Assembly (NCBI GenBank): GCA_009774625.1
Contig: VSOB01000017.1
Location: forward strand, 1-51,779
Source of the DNA: Lachnospiraceae bacterium
GTDB taxonomy: Bacteria; Bacillota; Clostridia; Lachnospirales; Lachnospiraceae
Reading direction: 5' to 3'
DNA: 51,779 nt
Position 1 is the stretch's first letter; every line of letters starts with the position of its first letter. Both the position numbers and the translations under genes were made by a program. Below are positions 6,954 through 15,525 of this stretch, piece by piece. The notes beneath the pieces were generated by a model. The model saw only the letters and a list, made by a program, of their open reading frames with translations, had not been told where the DNA came from and did not search any database.

Positions 6954-8402
6954 ATGATGAAGTACTTACAGAAGTTAGGTAAATCTCTGATGCTTCCTGT
7001 AGCCTGTTTACCGGTTTGCGGTATTTTGATGGGTGTTGGATATGCATTGTCCCCGCATGCCATGCAGGGTGGCGATATTACAGGTGTTGCAGGAATCATA
7101 GGATTCTTCTTAATCAAGGCAGGGGGTGCTTTGATTGACAATATGTCATGGCTGTTTGCAATCGGCGTTGCTTTCGGCATGTCCGATGACAATGACGGTG
7201 CGGCAGGTCTGGCAGGCCTGGTATCATGGCTGATGATTACCAATCTGCTGTCCTCCGGCGTGATCTCTACAATAACCGGTGCAGAAGCCAATGCGGCATT
7301 CGGCAGGATCCAGAATCAGTTTATCGGTATTCTGGCCGGTGTGATCGGTTCTGTCTGCTATAATAAATTTAAAAATACAAAGCTGCCGGATGCGCTTTCT
7401 TTCTTTTCCGGTAAGAGATGTGTGGCAATCATAACAGCACTTGCTTCCATAGTTGCAGCAGGTATCCTGTTCTTTGTATGGCCTGTTGTTTATACGGGTC
7501 TGGTAGCGCTTGGCTCCAGCATTCAGGGTCTGGGTGCAATCGGTTCCGGTATCTACGCATTCCTGAACCGTCTGCTGATCCCGTTCGGTCTGCATCATGC
7601 ACTGAACTCGGTATTCTGGTTTGATGCCATCGGCATCAATGACCTGGGTAATTTCTGGGGCAACACCGGTGTACTTGGCGAGACAGGTATGTATATGGCA
7701 GGATTCTTCCCGTCCATGATGTTCGGTCTCCCGGCAGCGGCTCTGGCAATTGTACATTGTTCCAAGCCTGAAAAGAGAAAACAGGCGGCAGGTATTATGG
7801 GTGCAGCAGCGCTCTGCTCCTTTATCTGCGGCGTAACAGAGCCTTTTGAGTTTGCATTTATGTTCCTGGCTCCTGCTCTGTATCTTGTATATGCAATCCT
7901 TTATGGTATTTTTGCAGGTATTTCCGTTGCGTTGGGCTTCCGTGCAGGTTTCTCCTTCTCGGCAGGCCTTACGGACCTGATTTTCAGCTCCCAGCTTCCG
8001 CTGGCACAGAAAGTATGGCTGATCCTTCCTCTTGGCGTCGCAGCAGCAGTGGTATTTTATGTGGTATTCCGCATTGCGATCACCAAGTTTGATTTAAAGA
8101 CACCGGGACGTGAGGATGACGATGCAACGGCAGACGAAATGAAGGCTGTACTTGCCAACAATGACTTTACCAAAGTTGCACAGATTATTCTGGAAGGTCT
8201 GGGCGGAAAGGTGAATGTATCGTCTCTGGATAACTGTGTAACGAGACTTCGTATTGAAGTAAAGGACTATGTGGCAGTAGATGAGGCAAAGATCAAGTCT
8301 GCAGGCATTGCAGGTGTGATCCGGCCCAGTAAGAATGCCGTTCAGGTGATTGTAGGAACAAAAGTTCAGTTCGTGGCTGATGAAATGAAAAAGATGCTGT
8401 AA
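6954..8402 (+). CDS. nagE: PTS EIICB permease, N-acetylglucosamine (NagE) type
   Basis: 482 aa: EIIC membrane domain (about 1-375, multiple helices) followed by an EIIB domain. FGLHHALNSVFWFDAIGIND and N-F-W-G are typical of NagE-type rather than glucose (PtsG) permeases; GVTEPFEFAF is the conserved EIIC segment near the sugar site. EIIB has the phosphocysteine Cys428 in NCVTRLR. No EIIA domain is fused; the separate EIIA at 4449 should serve it. ATG 6954 or ATG 6957 could be the start, both behind AAAGGGG. It is the last gene before a strong terminator. Substrate is inferred from family likeness and glucosamine or glucose cannot be excluded. Confidence 0.87.
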   Translation: MMKYLQKLGKSLMLPVACLPVCGILMGVGYALSPHAMQGGDITGVAGIIGFFLIKAGGALIDNMSWLFAIGVAFGMSDDNDGAAGLAGLVSWLMITNLLSSGVISTITGAEANAAFGRIQNQFIGILAGVIGSVCYNKFKNTKLPDALSFFSGKRCVAIITALASIVAAGILFFVWPVVYTGLVALGSSIQGLGAIGSGIYAFLNRLLIPFGLHHALNSVFWFDAIGINDLGNFWGNTGVLGETGMYMAGFFPSMMFGLPAAALAIVHCSKPEKRKQAAGIMGAAALCSFICGVTEPFEFAFMFLAPALYLVYAILYGIFAGISVALGFRAGFSFSAGLTDLIFSSQLPLAQKVWLILPLGVAAAVVFYVVFRIAITKFDLKTPGREDDDATADEMKAVLANNDFTKVAQIILEGLGGKVNVSSLDNCVTRLRIEVKDYVAVDEAKIKSAGIAGVIRPSKNAVQVIVGTKVQFVADEMKKML

Positions 8403-8435
8403 ACTCTGAGTTTCAGCGGATCAGAAAAGCCTGGC

Positions 8436-8465
8436 AGGAGAGAGGGAGGACCTCTCTCCTTTTTC
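8436..8465 (+). terminator. Intrinsic terminator of the PTS operon
   Basis: Perfect 10-bp stem: AGGAGAGAGG (8436-8445) with CCTCTCTCCT (8451-8460), five-base loop, then TTTTC. It lies 33 bases after the EIICB stop codon. Confidence 0.92.
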
Positions 8466-8617
8466 GCATAGGATTTGTATGCGCTCTTGAATGAGCGATA
8501 TGTACAGAAACAGGAAACAGACAGTGTCCGGGAGTGGGAAGGCATGCAGTGATATACCGGCGATGTTATCATACCGAAAGCAAAGGACAGAGCGTATCCT
8601 CTCCCCGGTTTTGTGTC

Positions 8618-8646
8618 TTTCCAAATGTTGTAATATGGTGTATAAT
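8618..8646 (+). promoter_or_regulatory. Candidate promoter of the zinc-finger gene and polA
   Basis: TATAAT at 8641-8646 with TTTCCA at 8618-8623, spacer 17. The -10 is consensus, the -35 weak (4 of 6). It lies about 47 bases upstream of the ATG at 8693 and is the only good -10 between the PTS terminator and that gene. Confidence 0.55.
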
Positions 8647-8692
8647 CAAACAATGTTATCCGTTGATTTACAGGTGTTTTGCGGGAGGCTGT

Positions 8693-9016
8693 ATGGATTG
8701 TAAGGAAACCCGGAAGAATATATATAAATTTATCGAGGACGGTCTGGATGGTAAGGAACTGCAGGCTTTTATGAAACATGTAAGTGAGTGTGAGGAATGC
8801 ATGGAAGAGCTTGCGATCCAGTATCTTGTAACGGAAGGGATGCAGCATCTGGAAAAGGAAAGTTCTTTTGATCTGCAGAATCAATTGGAAAAAAAGATGG
8901 AGAGCGCCAGAAGGAGGATACGTTCCAGGAAAAGAGTCATATACTTTATGTATGTGATGGAGACGCTTGCGATTCTGGCGGTAATTTTGATGACGGTGCT
9001 GGTGATTATCAAATGA
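8693..9016 (+). CDS. Putative anti-sigma-type zinc-finger (zf-HC2) membrane protein
   Basis: 107 aa. The N-terminal ~40 residues hold Cys3 and the triad His29-x3-Cys33-x2-Cys36, the spacing of the ZAS/zf-HC2 domain of zinc-binding anti-sigma factors. A charged linker follows (Lys/Arg rich, 65-82), then one transmembrane helix (about 84-105) ending at the C-terminus with almost no extracytoplasmic tail. Start is ATG 8693 directly behind GCGGGAGG; a longer in-frame start at 8534 has no ribosome site and precedes the candidate promoter. The stop overlaps the polA start (ATGA), so the two are translationally coupled. No sigma factor gene is nearby, so an anti-sigma role is only suggested. Confidence 0.75.
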   Translation: MDCKETRKNIYKFIEDGLDGKELQAFMKHVSECEECMEELAIQYLVTEGMQHLEKESSFDLQNQLEKKMESARRRIRSRKRVIYFMYVMETLAILAVILMTVLVIIK

Positions 9017-11649
9017 GTGAAAAGATTGTTTTGATTGACGGACACAGTATATTGAACAGGGCTTATTATGGAGTCCCGCTGCTGAGCAATGCAAAGGGAC
9101 TGCATACCAATGCTGTGTATGGATTTTTAAATATTATGTTTAAGATTCTGGAGGAAGAGGAGCCTGATTTTCTGACGGTGGCTTTTGATGTGAGTGCGCC
9201 TACATTCCGACATGAAATTTATGACGGGTATAAGGGGACGAGAAAACCTATGCCGCAGGAACTGTATGAACAGGTACCGGTGCTGAAGGAAGTGCTGAAG
9301 GCAATGGGAATACAGATCTGTGAGAAGGCCGGGCTGGAAGCGGACGATATTCTGGGGACACTGGCAAAGCGAAGTGAGGCAGAGGGGCTTTGTGTGTCTC
9401 TGGTATCGGGAGACCGGGATTTGCTGCAGATCGCTTCGGAGCAGACCAAGATACGGATTCCCAGGACCAAAGGCGGTAAAACCGAGATTGAGGACTATTA
9501 TGCCGGGGATGTAAAGGCCCGGTATGGAGTGACTCCCCGGCAGTTTATTGAGTTAAAGGCGTTGATGGGAGACAGCTCCGACAATATTCCGGGTGTTCCC
9601 AAAGTAGGAGAAAAAACAGCCATTGCCCTGATGACAGAGTACGGCTCCATCGAAGGGATCTATGAAAAGCTGGATACGGTTTCCAAAAAATCCATCCGGG
9701 AATCTCTGCAGGAAAGCAGGCATCTGGCAGAACTGAGCAAAGTACTGGCAACGATTCGGACGGATGCGGAAGTTACATTTTCCTTTGAGGCCGCCAGAAT
9801 ACATGATTTGTATACGGAAGCGGCCTATGAGATCTTTCAGGAGCTGGAATTTAAAAATCTGCTGGGACGTTTTGACGTCAGGGCCCGTAAGGAAAAAGCG
9901 CTGGATGGGAAGTTTCGGTTGATTACAGAGCTGACAGAGGCAGAGGAGGTGTTTGCTGCCTGTGAAACAGCAGAGCGGGTCGGCGTGCATCTTCTGTCAG
10001 AGAAGGCATCGGGCGTAGCGGGCCTTGGTCTGTGCTTTTCAGAAAATGACATTTATGTCGTAAAATGCCAGGGGTTTCTCACTCAGGGATATGTAACGGA
10101 AAGGCTGGGCAGGCTGCAGAGGCGGACGTTTTTGTGCGGCTTTTTTCTGAAAGGGATTTATCCGTATTTTGCCGGGGATGAGGTAAAGGACTGTTTTGAT
10201 ATCCAGCTTGCGGCGTATCTGCTCAATCCTCTGAAAAGCGATTATACCATTGAGGATGTGGCCAATGAGTATCTGGAACTGGGAATGCAGGGCTATGGGG
10301 AATATTTTGGCAAGAAATCCTTAGCGGAAGCAGCGCAGGAGGAAGAAGCCTTTACTGCTTATGGCTGCTATGGAGCCTATACTGCTTATATGGCGCAGCC
10401 TGTGCTGGAAAAGCGGCTGTCGGAAACCGGTATGACGCGGCTGTTTTATGAGATTGAGATGCCGCTGTCTTATGTACTGTATGATATGGAGCGGGAAGGC
10501 ATCCGGGTGAAAGCGGAGGCGCTCCATCAGTACGGAGAGGCGTTGACCGGCAGGATTGCAGAGCTGGAAGAGAGCATTCATGAAAAGGCCGGGGAGGAGT
10601 TCAACATCAACTCTCCCAAGCAGTTGGGAGAGATTTTGTTTGGAAAGATGAAGATACCCGGCGGAAAAAAGACAAAAACCGGGTATTCCACTGCGGCGGA
10701 TATTCTGGAAAAGCTGGCGCCGGACTATCCCATCATTGATGAAATACTGGAATACAGGGGCCTTACGAAGCTGAAATCCACCTATGCCGACGGGCTTTCT
10801 GCCTTTATCGGAGCAGACCAGAAAATACACAGCAATTTTAACCAGACAATCACAGCCACAGGGCGGATCAGTTCCACAGAACCGAATTTGCAGAATATCC
10901 CCATGCGGATGGAGCTGGGAAGGCTGATTCGAAAGGTGTTTGTGCCGGGGGAAGGGCATATCTTTACGGATGCGGATTATTCGCAGATTGAGCTGCGCAT
11001 TCTGGCGCATATGTCAGGCGATGCCCAGTTGATAGAAGCTTACCGGATGGATGAGGATATCCACCGGATCACTGCGTCCAAAGTGTTTCATACACCGTTT
11101 GCCGAGGTGACGCCGCTACAGAGAAGAAATGCAAAGGCGGTCAATTTTGGCATCGTATATGGAATCAGTTCCTTTGGCCTGAGTCAGGATCTGAGCATTT
11201 CCAAAAAAGAGGCGGAAGCCTATATTCAGGAATATTTTGCCACCTATCCGGGTGTCAAGGAATTTCTGGACCGGGCGGTGGAGGATGCCAGGAAAAACGG
11301 ATATGTGACGACATTGTTCGGACGCAGACGTCCCGTACCGGAGCTGTCAGGCAGCAATTTTATGCAGCGTTCCTTCGGGGAGCGGGTAGCTATGAATTCT
11401 CCGATCCAGGGAACGGCGGCCGATGTGATTAAGATTGCCATGATCCGTGTATACCGGGCGCTGAAGGAGGCAGGATGTCAGTCCAGGCTGATCCTGCAGG
11501 TGCATGACGAGTTGCTGATTGAGACTGTACTGGAGGAGGCGGAGCAGGTGGAGCGGATCCTGCGGGACGAAATGACCCATGCCGCCGACCTGGCAGTGAC
11601 GCTGGAAGTGGACCTGCATACGGGAGCGGACTGGTACGAGGCTAAATAA
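9013..11649 (+). CDS. polA: DNA polymerase I
   Basis: 878 aa. Residues 1-~290 form the 5'-3' (flap) exonuclease, with acidic metal-binding stretches such as A-F-D-V-S-A-P-T-F-R, G-L-E-A-D-D-I-L-G-T and S-G-D-R-D-L-L-Q. The middle domain (~300-480) looks proofreading-inactive: the D-x-E position reads V-G-V-H and the exoIII Tyr-x3-Asp position lacks its Asp. The polymerase domain has motif A DYSQIELR (Asp655), motif B R-R-N-A-K-A-V-N-F-G-I-V-Y-G and motif C QVHDELL (His831-Asp832-Glu833). It fills gaps and removes RNA primers in the cytoplasm. It overlaps the upstream zinc-finger gene by four bases and is followed by coaE after 23 bases, so all three are probably one transcript. Confidence 0.98.
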   Translation: MSEKIVLIDGHSILNRAYYGVPLLSNAKGLHTNAVYGFLNIMFKILEEEEPDFLTVAFDVSAPTFRHEIYDGYKGTRKPMPQELYEQVPVLKEVLKAMGIQICEKAGLEADDILGTLAKRSEAEGLCVSLVSGDRDLLQIASEQTKIRIPRTKGGKTEIEDYYAGDVKARYGVTPRQFIELKALMGDSSDNIPGVPKVGEKTAIALMTEYGSIEGIYEKLDTVSKKSIRESLQESRHLAELSKVLATIRTDAEVTFSFEAARIHDLYTEAAYEIFQELEFKNLLGRFDVRARKEKALDGKFRLITELTEAEEVFAACETAERVGVHLLSEKASGVAGLGLCFSENDIYVVKCQGFLTQGYVTERLGRLQRRTFLCGFFLKGIYPYFAGDEVKDCFDIQLAAYLLNPLKSDYTIEDVANEYLELGMQGYGEYFGKKSLAEAAQEEEAFTAYGCYGAYTAYMAQPVLEKRLSETGMTRLFYEIEMPLSYVLYDMEREGIRVKAEALHQYGEALTGRIAELEESIHEKAGEEFNINSPKQLGEILFGKMKIPGGKKTKTGYSTAADILEKLAPDYPIIDEILEYRGLTKLKSTYADGLSAFIGADQKIHSNFNQTITATGRISSTEPNLQNIPMRMELGRLIRKVFVPGEGHIFTDADYSQIELRILAHMSGDAQLIEAYRMDEDIHRITASKVFHTPFAEVTPLQRRNAKAVNFGIVYGISSFGLSQDLSISKKEAEAYIQEYFATYPGVKEFLDRAVEDARKNGYVTTLFGRRRPVPELSGSNFMQRSFGERVAMNSPIQGTAADVIKIAMIRVYRALKEAGCQSRLILQVHDELLIETVLEEAEQVERILRDEMTHAADLAVTLEVDLHTGADWYEAK

Positions 11650-11672
11650 GCGGAGCAGTGCGGAGAGGACGG

Positions 11673-12278
11673 ATGAAAGTAATCGGGATAACCGGAGGAG
11701 TGGGCTCCGGCAAGACAAAGCTGCTTGGGTATCTGCAGATTCATTATAACTGCCGGGTGCTGCTGGCAGACGAAGCAGCCAGACAGTTGCAGGAGCCGGG
11801 CGGATCCTGCCATCGGCAGATCGTAAAGCTGTTGGGAGAGGATATACTGGGACCGGACGGATATTTAAGAACACAAGTGGTGGCGGAAAAAATATTTCAG
11901 GATAAAACTCTGCTGGCTGCTGTGAATGCAGTGGTCCATCCTGCCGTCAGAGAGTATATTCTGGGACAGATCGAAGAAGAGAGACAGCGGGGAAACGTTG
12001 CTTTTTTCTTTCTGGAGGCGGCGCTTCTGATTGAATGCGGGTATGATACGGTAGTGGAGGAAATGTGGTATGTGCACGCAGACAGGGAAGTCCGCAGACA
12101 GCGGCTGAAAAGAGGCAGAGGCTATTCGGATGAGAAAACAGACAGGATTCTGGCGGCGCAACTGTCCGAGGAGGCGTATAGGGCGCACTGTGGTTTTGTG
12201 ATTGACAACAGCAGAGAAATTACATATGCTTATGGACAGATTGATAAAAAGATGGGGGAATATCTGTGGGAGAAGTGA
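11673..12278 (+). CDS. coaE: Dephospho-CoA kinase
   Basis: 201 aa. It phosphorylates the 3'-hydroxyl of dephospho-CoA, the last step of CoA synthesis. The N-terminal P-loop GGVGSGKT, the L-A-D-E-A-A-R segment, the V-H-P-A-V-R motif and the F-L-E-A-A-L-L-I-E-C-G stretch are family features. ATG 11673 follows GAGAGGA; a GTG fifteen bases earlier is less likely. It sits between polA and an FtsA-like gene and overlaps the latter by 13 bases, so translation of the two is probably coupled. Confidence 0.95.
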   Translation: MKVIGITGGVGSGKTKLLGYLQIHYNCRVLLADEAARQLQEPGGSCHRQIVKLLGEDILGPDGYLRTQVVAEKIFQDKTLLAAVNAVVHPAVREYILGQIEEERQRGNVAFFFLEAALLIECGYDTVVEEMWYVHADREVRRQRLKRGRGYSDEKTDRILAAQLSEEAYRAHCGFVIDNSREITYAYGQIDKKMGEYLWEK

Positions 12279-14419
12279 GAAAATATCCGGGAAAACTGGT
12301 ATTCGGACTTGATATCGGGACAAGAAGTGTGGTCGGAACGGTGGGCTATAAAACAGGCGATCAGTTTTATGTGGTAGCACAGCGGATCCGGGAACATGAG
12401 ACAAGAGCCATGCTGGACGGGCAGATTCATGACATTGGAAGAGTCAGTGCGACGATTATGCGGGTCAAAACGGAACTGGAAGGTATCATTGACGCTCGTC
12501 TGGATGATGTGTGTATTGCTGCTGCAGGCCGTGTCCTTAAGACCATTACCGTACATGTGGAAATGGAATTTGAAGAAGAGAAGGAAATCACGGCGGAGGA
12601 TATATATGCACTGGATTCTCAGGGGATCGAAGCCGCGTATGAGGAATTTAACCGGGATCATCATTCCGAGGTTACATTTTACTGCGTGGGATATTCCGTG
12701 GTGCGGTACTATATGAATCATTATGTCATCGGAAATCTGGAGAGCCATAAGGCCAGAGTGATCGGGGTGGATCTGATCGCCACATTTCTGCCGGAGGATG
12801 TGGTGGACGGCCTGTATAAGGCGGTGGAGCAGGCAGGACTGGCAGTGGTGAATCTGACGCTGGAGCCGATTGCGGCGATCCAGGTGGCGATTCCGGAAAT
12901 GTATCGGATGCTGAATATCGCGCTGGTGGATGTGGGCGCCGGTACTTCCGATATTTCCATTACACAGGGCGGGAGCATCGTGGCATATGGGATGATCCCT
13001 GTGGCCGGGGATGCGCTGACGGAAGCGGTGGCGCAGCACTGTCTGGTGGACTTTGTCACGGCAGAACAGGTCAAAAAAGAATGCGGAGAAAAGGAAAGCG
13101 TTGAATATAAGGATATTATGGGACTGCCCCAGACAGCAGCCAGAGAAGAGCTGCTGGAGGTGGTAAAGCCGGTGGTGGAGTCTATGACAGGCCAGGTGGC
13201 GGATAAAATCAAAGAGCTGAACGGGGACAAGTCTGTCAGTGCGGTGTTTGTCGTGGGCGGCGGCGGTAAGATTCCTGGGTATACCGAAAGTCTGGCCGGA
13301 CATCTTGGCATTCCGCCGGAGCGTGTGGCGCTGCGGGGAGAAGAGGTGATGCAGAAGATTCAGTTTCTGGAAAAGGAGACGAAAAAGGATTCTCTGCTGG
13401 TCACACCGGTGGGCATCTGTCTTTCTTTCTATGAGCAGAGCAACTCCTTTGTGTTTGTGACTTTTAACAACTGTCGGATCAAGTTGTATGATACGTCCAG
13501 ACTGGCGGTGGTGGATGCGGCGCTGCAGGCTGATTTCCCCAATGAAAGCCTGTTTCCAAGACGGGGAGCGGCGCTGCATTTTACTGTGGACGGCAAAAGC
13601 CGTATGATACGGGGGATGCTGGGAGAGGCTTCAGTCATTACGGTAAACGGCAGTCCTGCAGACATTCATACGCCGATCCATGCCAACGATGTGATCCGGG
13701 TGCAGGAGTCCACAGCCGGGGCGGATGCGTCTCTGGAAATCAATAAACTGCCGGAATACAATGCAGTGATCCGGGTGGAGGTCAATGAAAAGAAGGTGGA
13801 TCTGCCCAAGTTCGCCAGCGTAAACGGGCAACTGCAGTCAGGTTATTATGACATCCGGGAAAATGACCGGATTGAGATGCTGAATTTTTATACGGTACGT
13901 CAGATTGCGGAATTTATGGATGTAATCATAGATGAAAAGATAAATCTCTATGTGAATAATAAGCTGGCGGACATGGAAACAAAGGTATATGAAAACTTTT
14001 CAGTGATCTGGACGATGGAGCAGCCGCAGCTTTCCGATGTGGAGCAGTATGGCAGCGCGGCGCAGGCAGCCACTTATGCGGAGCTGCCGGACGGCGGGGA
14101 AGAGGACGATGCGGGCAGCGGTTTTGGAGCGGATGGAGAAGCCGGGCCAGGCGGCCTGAAAGCTGCCAGGGAAGTGGGGAAAGCGGAGGAAACAAAGCAG
14201 GATCTGTCTGTGCCACTGGAGATTTTTGTCAATGGCAGTCCGGTAACCCTGCAAGGTAAGGCTGCATATATTTTTGTGGATTTATTCGACTTTTTTGAGT
14301 TTGATTTAACGCTTCATGAGGGTAAGCGGATTGTAACAAAACTGAACGGAAGAAGCGCACAGTATATGGAGCCGCTTTCGGCCGGAGACACGGTGGAGAT
14401 TTACTGGAGGGATAATTGA
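12266..14419 (+). CDS. FtsA/PilM-like ATPase with long C-terminal extension
   Basis: 717 aa, against ~420 for ordinary FtsA. The N-terminal ~370 residues have the actin/Hsp70-type ATPase signatures: GLDIGTRSVVG (phosphate 1), VDVGAGTSDISI (phosphate 2, about residue 221) and VVGGGGKIPGY (adenosine, about 328), plus a 1C-like insertion with D-V-C-I-A-A-A-G-R. The extension (about 395-717) holds several short units with a V-N-x-x-x-x-x-L core ending in x-D-x-I/V-x-I/V, including V-N-G-S-P twice; a Gly/Asp/Glu/Ala-rich linker lies near 600-640. These look like small beta-rich (beta-grasp or SLBB-like) domains, an inference. It starts at GTG 12266 behind GATGGGGG and lies in the polA-coaE transcript. 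A role in division, envelope assembly or pilus-like machinery is possible; no pilus genes are nearby. Confidence 0.78.
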   Translation: MGEVRKYPGKLVFGLDIGTRSVVGTVGYKTGDQFYVVAQRIREHETRAMLDGQIHDIGRVSATIMRVKTELEGIIDARLDDVCIAAAGRVLKTITVHVEMEFEEEKEITAEDIYALDSQGIEAAYEEFNRDHHSEVTFYCVGYSVVRYYMNHYVIGNLESHKARVIGVDLIATFLPEDVVDGLYKAVEQAGLAVVNLTLEPIAAIQVAIPEMYRMLNIALVDVGAGTSDISITQGGSIVAYGMIPVAGDALTEAVAQHCLVDFVTAEQVKKECGEKESVEYKDIMGLPQTAAREELLEVVKPVVESMTGQVADKIKELNGDKSVSAVFVVGGGGKIPGYTESLAGHLGIPPERVALRGEEVMQKIQFLEKETKKDSLLVTPVGICLSFYEQSNSFVFVTFNNCRIKLYDTSRLAVVDAALQADFPNESLFPRRGAALHFTVDGKSRMIRGMLGEASVITVNGSPADIHTPIHANDVIRVQESTAGADASLEINKLPEYNAVIRVEVNEKKVDLPKFASVNGQLQSGYYDIRENDRIEMLNFYTVRQIAEFMDVIIDEKINLYVNNKLADMETKVYENFSVIWTMEQPQLSDVEQYGSAAQAATYAELPDGGEEDDAGSGFGADGEAGPGGLKAAREVGKAEETKQDLSVPLEIFVNGSPVTLQGKAAYIFVDLFDFFEFDLTLHEGKRIVTKLNGRSAQYMEPLSAGDTVEIYWRDN

Positions 14420-14420
14420 C

Positions 14421-15218
14421 ATGAGAATATGCAGCATTGCCAGCGGCAGCAGCGGCAACTGTATTTATGTTGGCTCGGATACCACCCATCTTCTGGTGGA
14501 TGCCGGCATCAGCAAAAAGCGGGTGGAAGAGGGGCTGGATACTCTGGGACTGTCTCTGCAGGATATAGACGGCATTTTGATTACGCATGAACATTCAGAC
14601 CATATAAGCGGTCTGGGGGTACTGCTGCGTAAGCGGGAGATCCCGGTGTATGCCACAGAGGGAACCATCCGAAAAATGAAGGGGATAAGCGGTTTGTCCC
14701 ATATTCCGGACGACTTGTTTCAGGCTGTGCGGGAAGAAGAACATTTTATGATTAAGGATGTGATGGCAGCGCCGATGCAGATTTCCCATGATGCGGCGCA
14801 GCCGGCGGCCTATCGTTTCCGGCACGATAAAAAGTGGATGGGTATTATCACGGATCTGGGAATGTACAATGAATATACAGTGGCATGTATGCAGGGGATG
14901 GATGTAATCCTGCTGGAGGCCAATCATGATGTGAGAATGCTGGAAACAGGACCTTATCCGTATTATCTGAAACAGAGAATTATGGGGGAGCGGGGCCATT
15001 TGTCCAACGAACTGGCGGGAAGGTTCCTTTCCCGCATTCTGCATGACGGACTGAAAGCAGTGATACTGGGCCATCTGAGCAAAGAAAACAATATGCCGGA
15101 GTTGGCCTATGAGGCGGTACGTCTGGAAATTACAATGGCCGATCATACATACAAAGGAAATGACTTCCCGATCACTGTGGCAAAGCGCAGTGAACCATCT
15201 GAAATCATAGAAATATAA
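14421..15218 (+). CDS. MBL-fold metallo-hydrolase, WalJ/YycJ-like
   Basis: 265 aa. It begins with the family-typical R-I-C-S-I-A-S-G-S-S-G-N-C, followed by the metal site THEHSDH and later H-D-A-A-Q-P-A-A-Y-R-F, I-T-D-L-G and a G-H-L-S-N-E segment with further metal ligands. WalJ/YycJ proteins are zinc-dependent DNA-processing exonucleases linked to replication and cell wall homeostasis in Firmicutes. There is no walKR two-component system beside it here. ATG 14421 is one base after the stop of the FtsA-like gene, so it is probably translated from the same message. Confidence 0.86.
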   Translation: MRICSIASGSSGNCIYVGSDTTHLLVDAGISKKRVEEGLDTLGLSLQDIDGILITHEHSDHISGLGVLLRKREIPVYATEGTIRKMKGISGLSHIPDDLFQAVREEEHFMIKDVMAAPMQISHDAAQPAAYRFRHDKKWMGIITDLGMYNEYTVACMQGMDVILLEANHDVRMLETGPYPYYLKQRIMGERGHLSNELAGRFLSRILHDGLKAVILGHLSKENNMPELAYEAVRLEITMADHTYKGNDFPITVAKRSEPSEIIEI

Positions 15219-15241
15219 CAAAGGGCATAAAGGAGACCAGT

Positions 15242-15514
15242 ATGAAAAAAACAATCATTACCGTAGTCGGTAAAGACACAGTGGGCATCATTGCAGGAGT
15301 CTGTACGTACCTGGCAGATAACGGCATCAATATTCTGGATATTTCCCAGACGATCGTGCAGGAATATTTTAATATGATGATGATTGTGGATACTTCCGGT
15401 ACATCCAAATCCCATAGTGATATGGCGGATGAGCTGAAGGCGCTGGGAGAGAAAATCGGTGTACTGATCAAGTGTCAGCGGGAAGAAATCTTCCAGAGCA
15501 TGCACAGGATTTAG
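15242..15514 (+). CDS. ACT domain-containing protein (UPF0237)
   Basis: 90 aa, a single ACT domain from the N-terminus (I-I-T-V-V-G-K-D-T-V-G-I-I-A-G-V) resembling the GcvR-type regulators. ACT domains bind small ligands, often amino acids, and act as sensors. The start is ATG 15242 behind AGGAG. The gene is 11 bases upstream of the UPF0210 gene; this pairing is very widespread in Firmicutes and suggests a functional pair. The ligand is unknown. Confidence 0.9.
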   Translation: MKKTIITVVGKDTVGIIAGVCTYLADNGINILDISQTIVQEYFNMMMIVDTSGTSKSHSDMADELKALGEKIGVLIKCQREEIFQSMHRI

Positions 15515-15525
15515 GGGGATATAAG

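Noticed and set aside
4976..7291. 771-aa open frame on the minus strand across ptsI, ptsH and the start of nagE
   Set aside because: It lies antisense to three well-identified genes, resembles no family and has no ribosome site; it is a codon-bias shadow.
12230..13579. 449-aa minus-strand open frame opposite the FtsA-like gene
   Set aside because: Shadow of the plus-strand ATPase motifs; no promoter or ribosome site.
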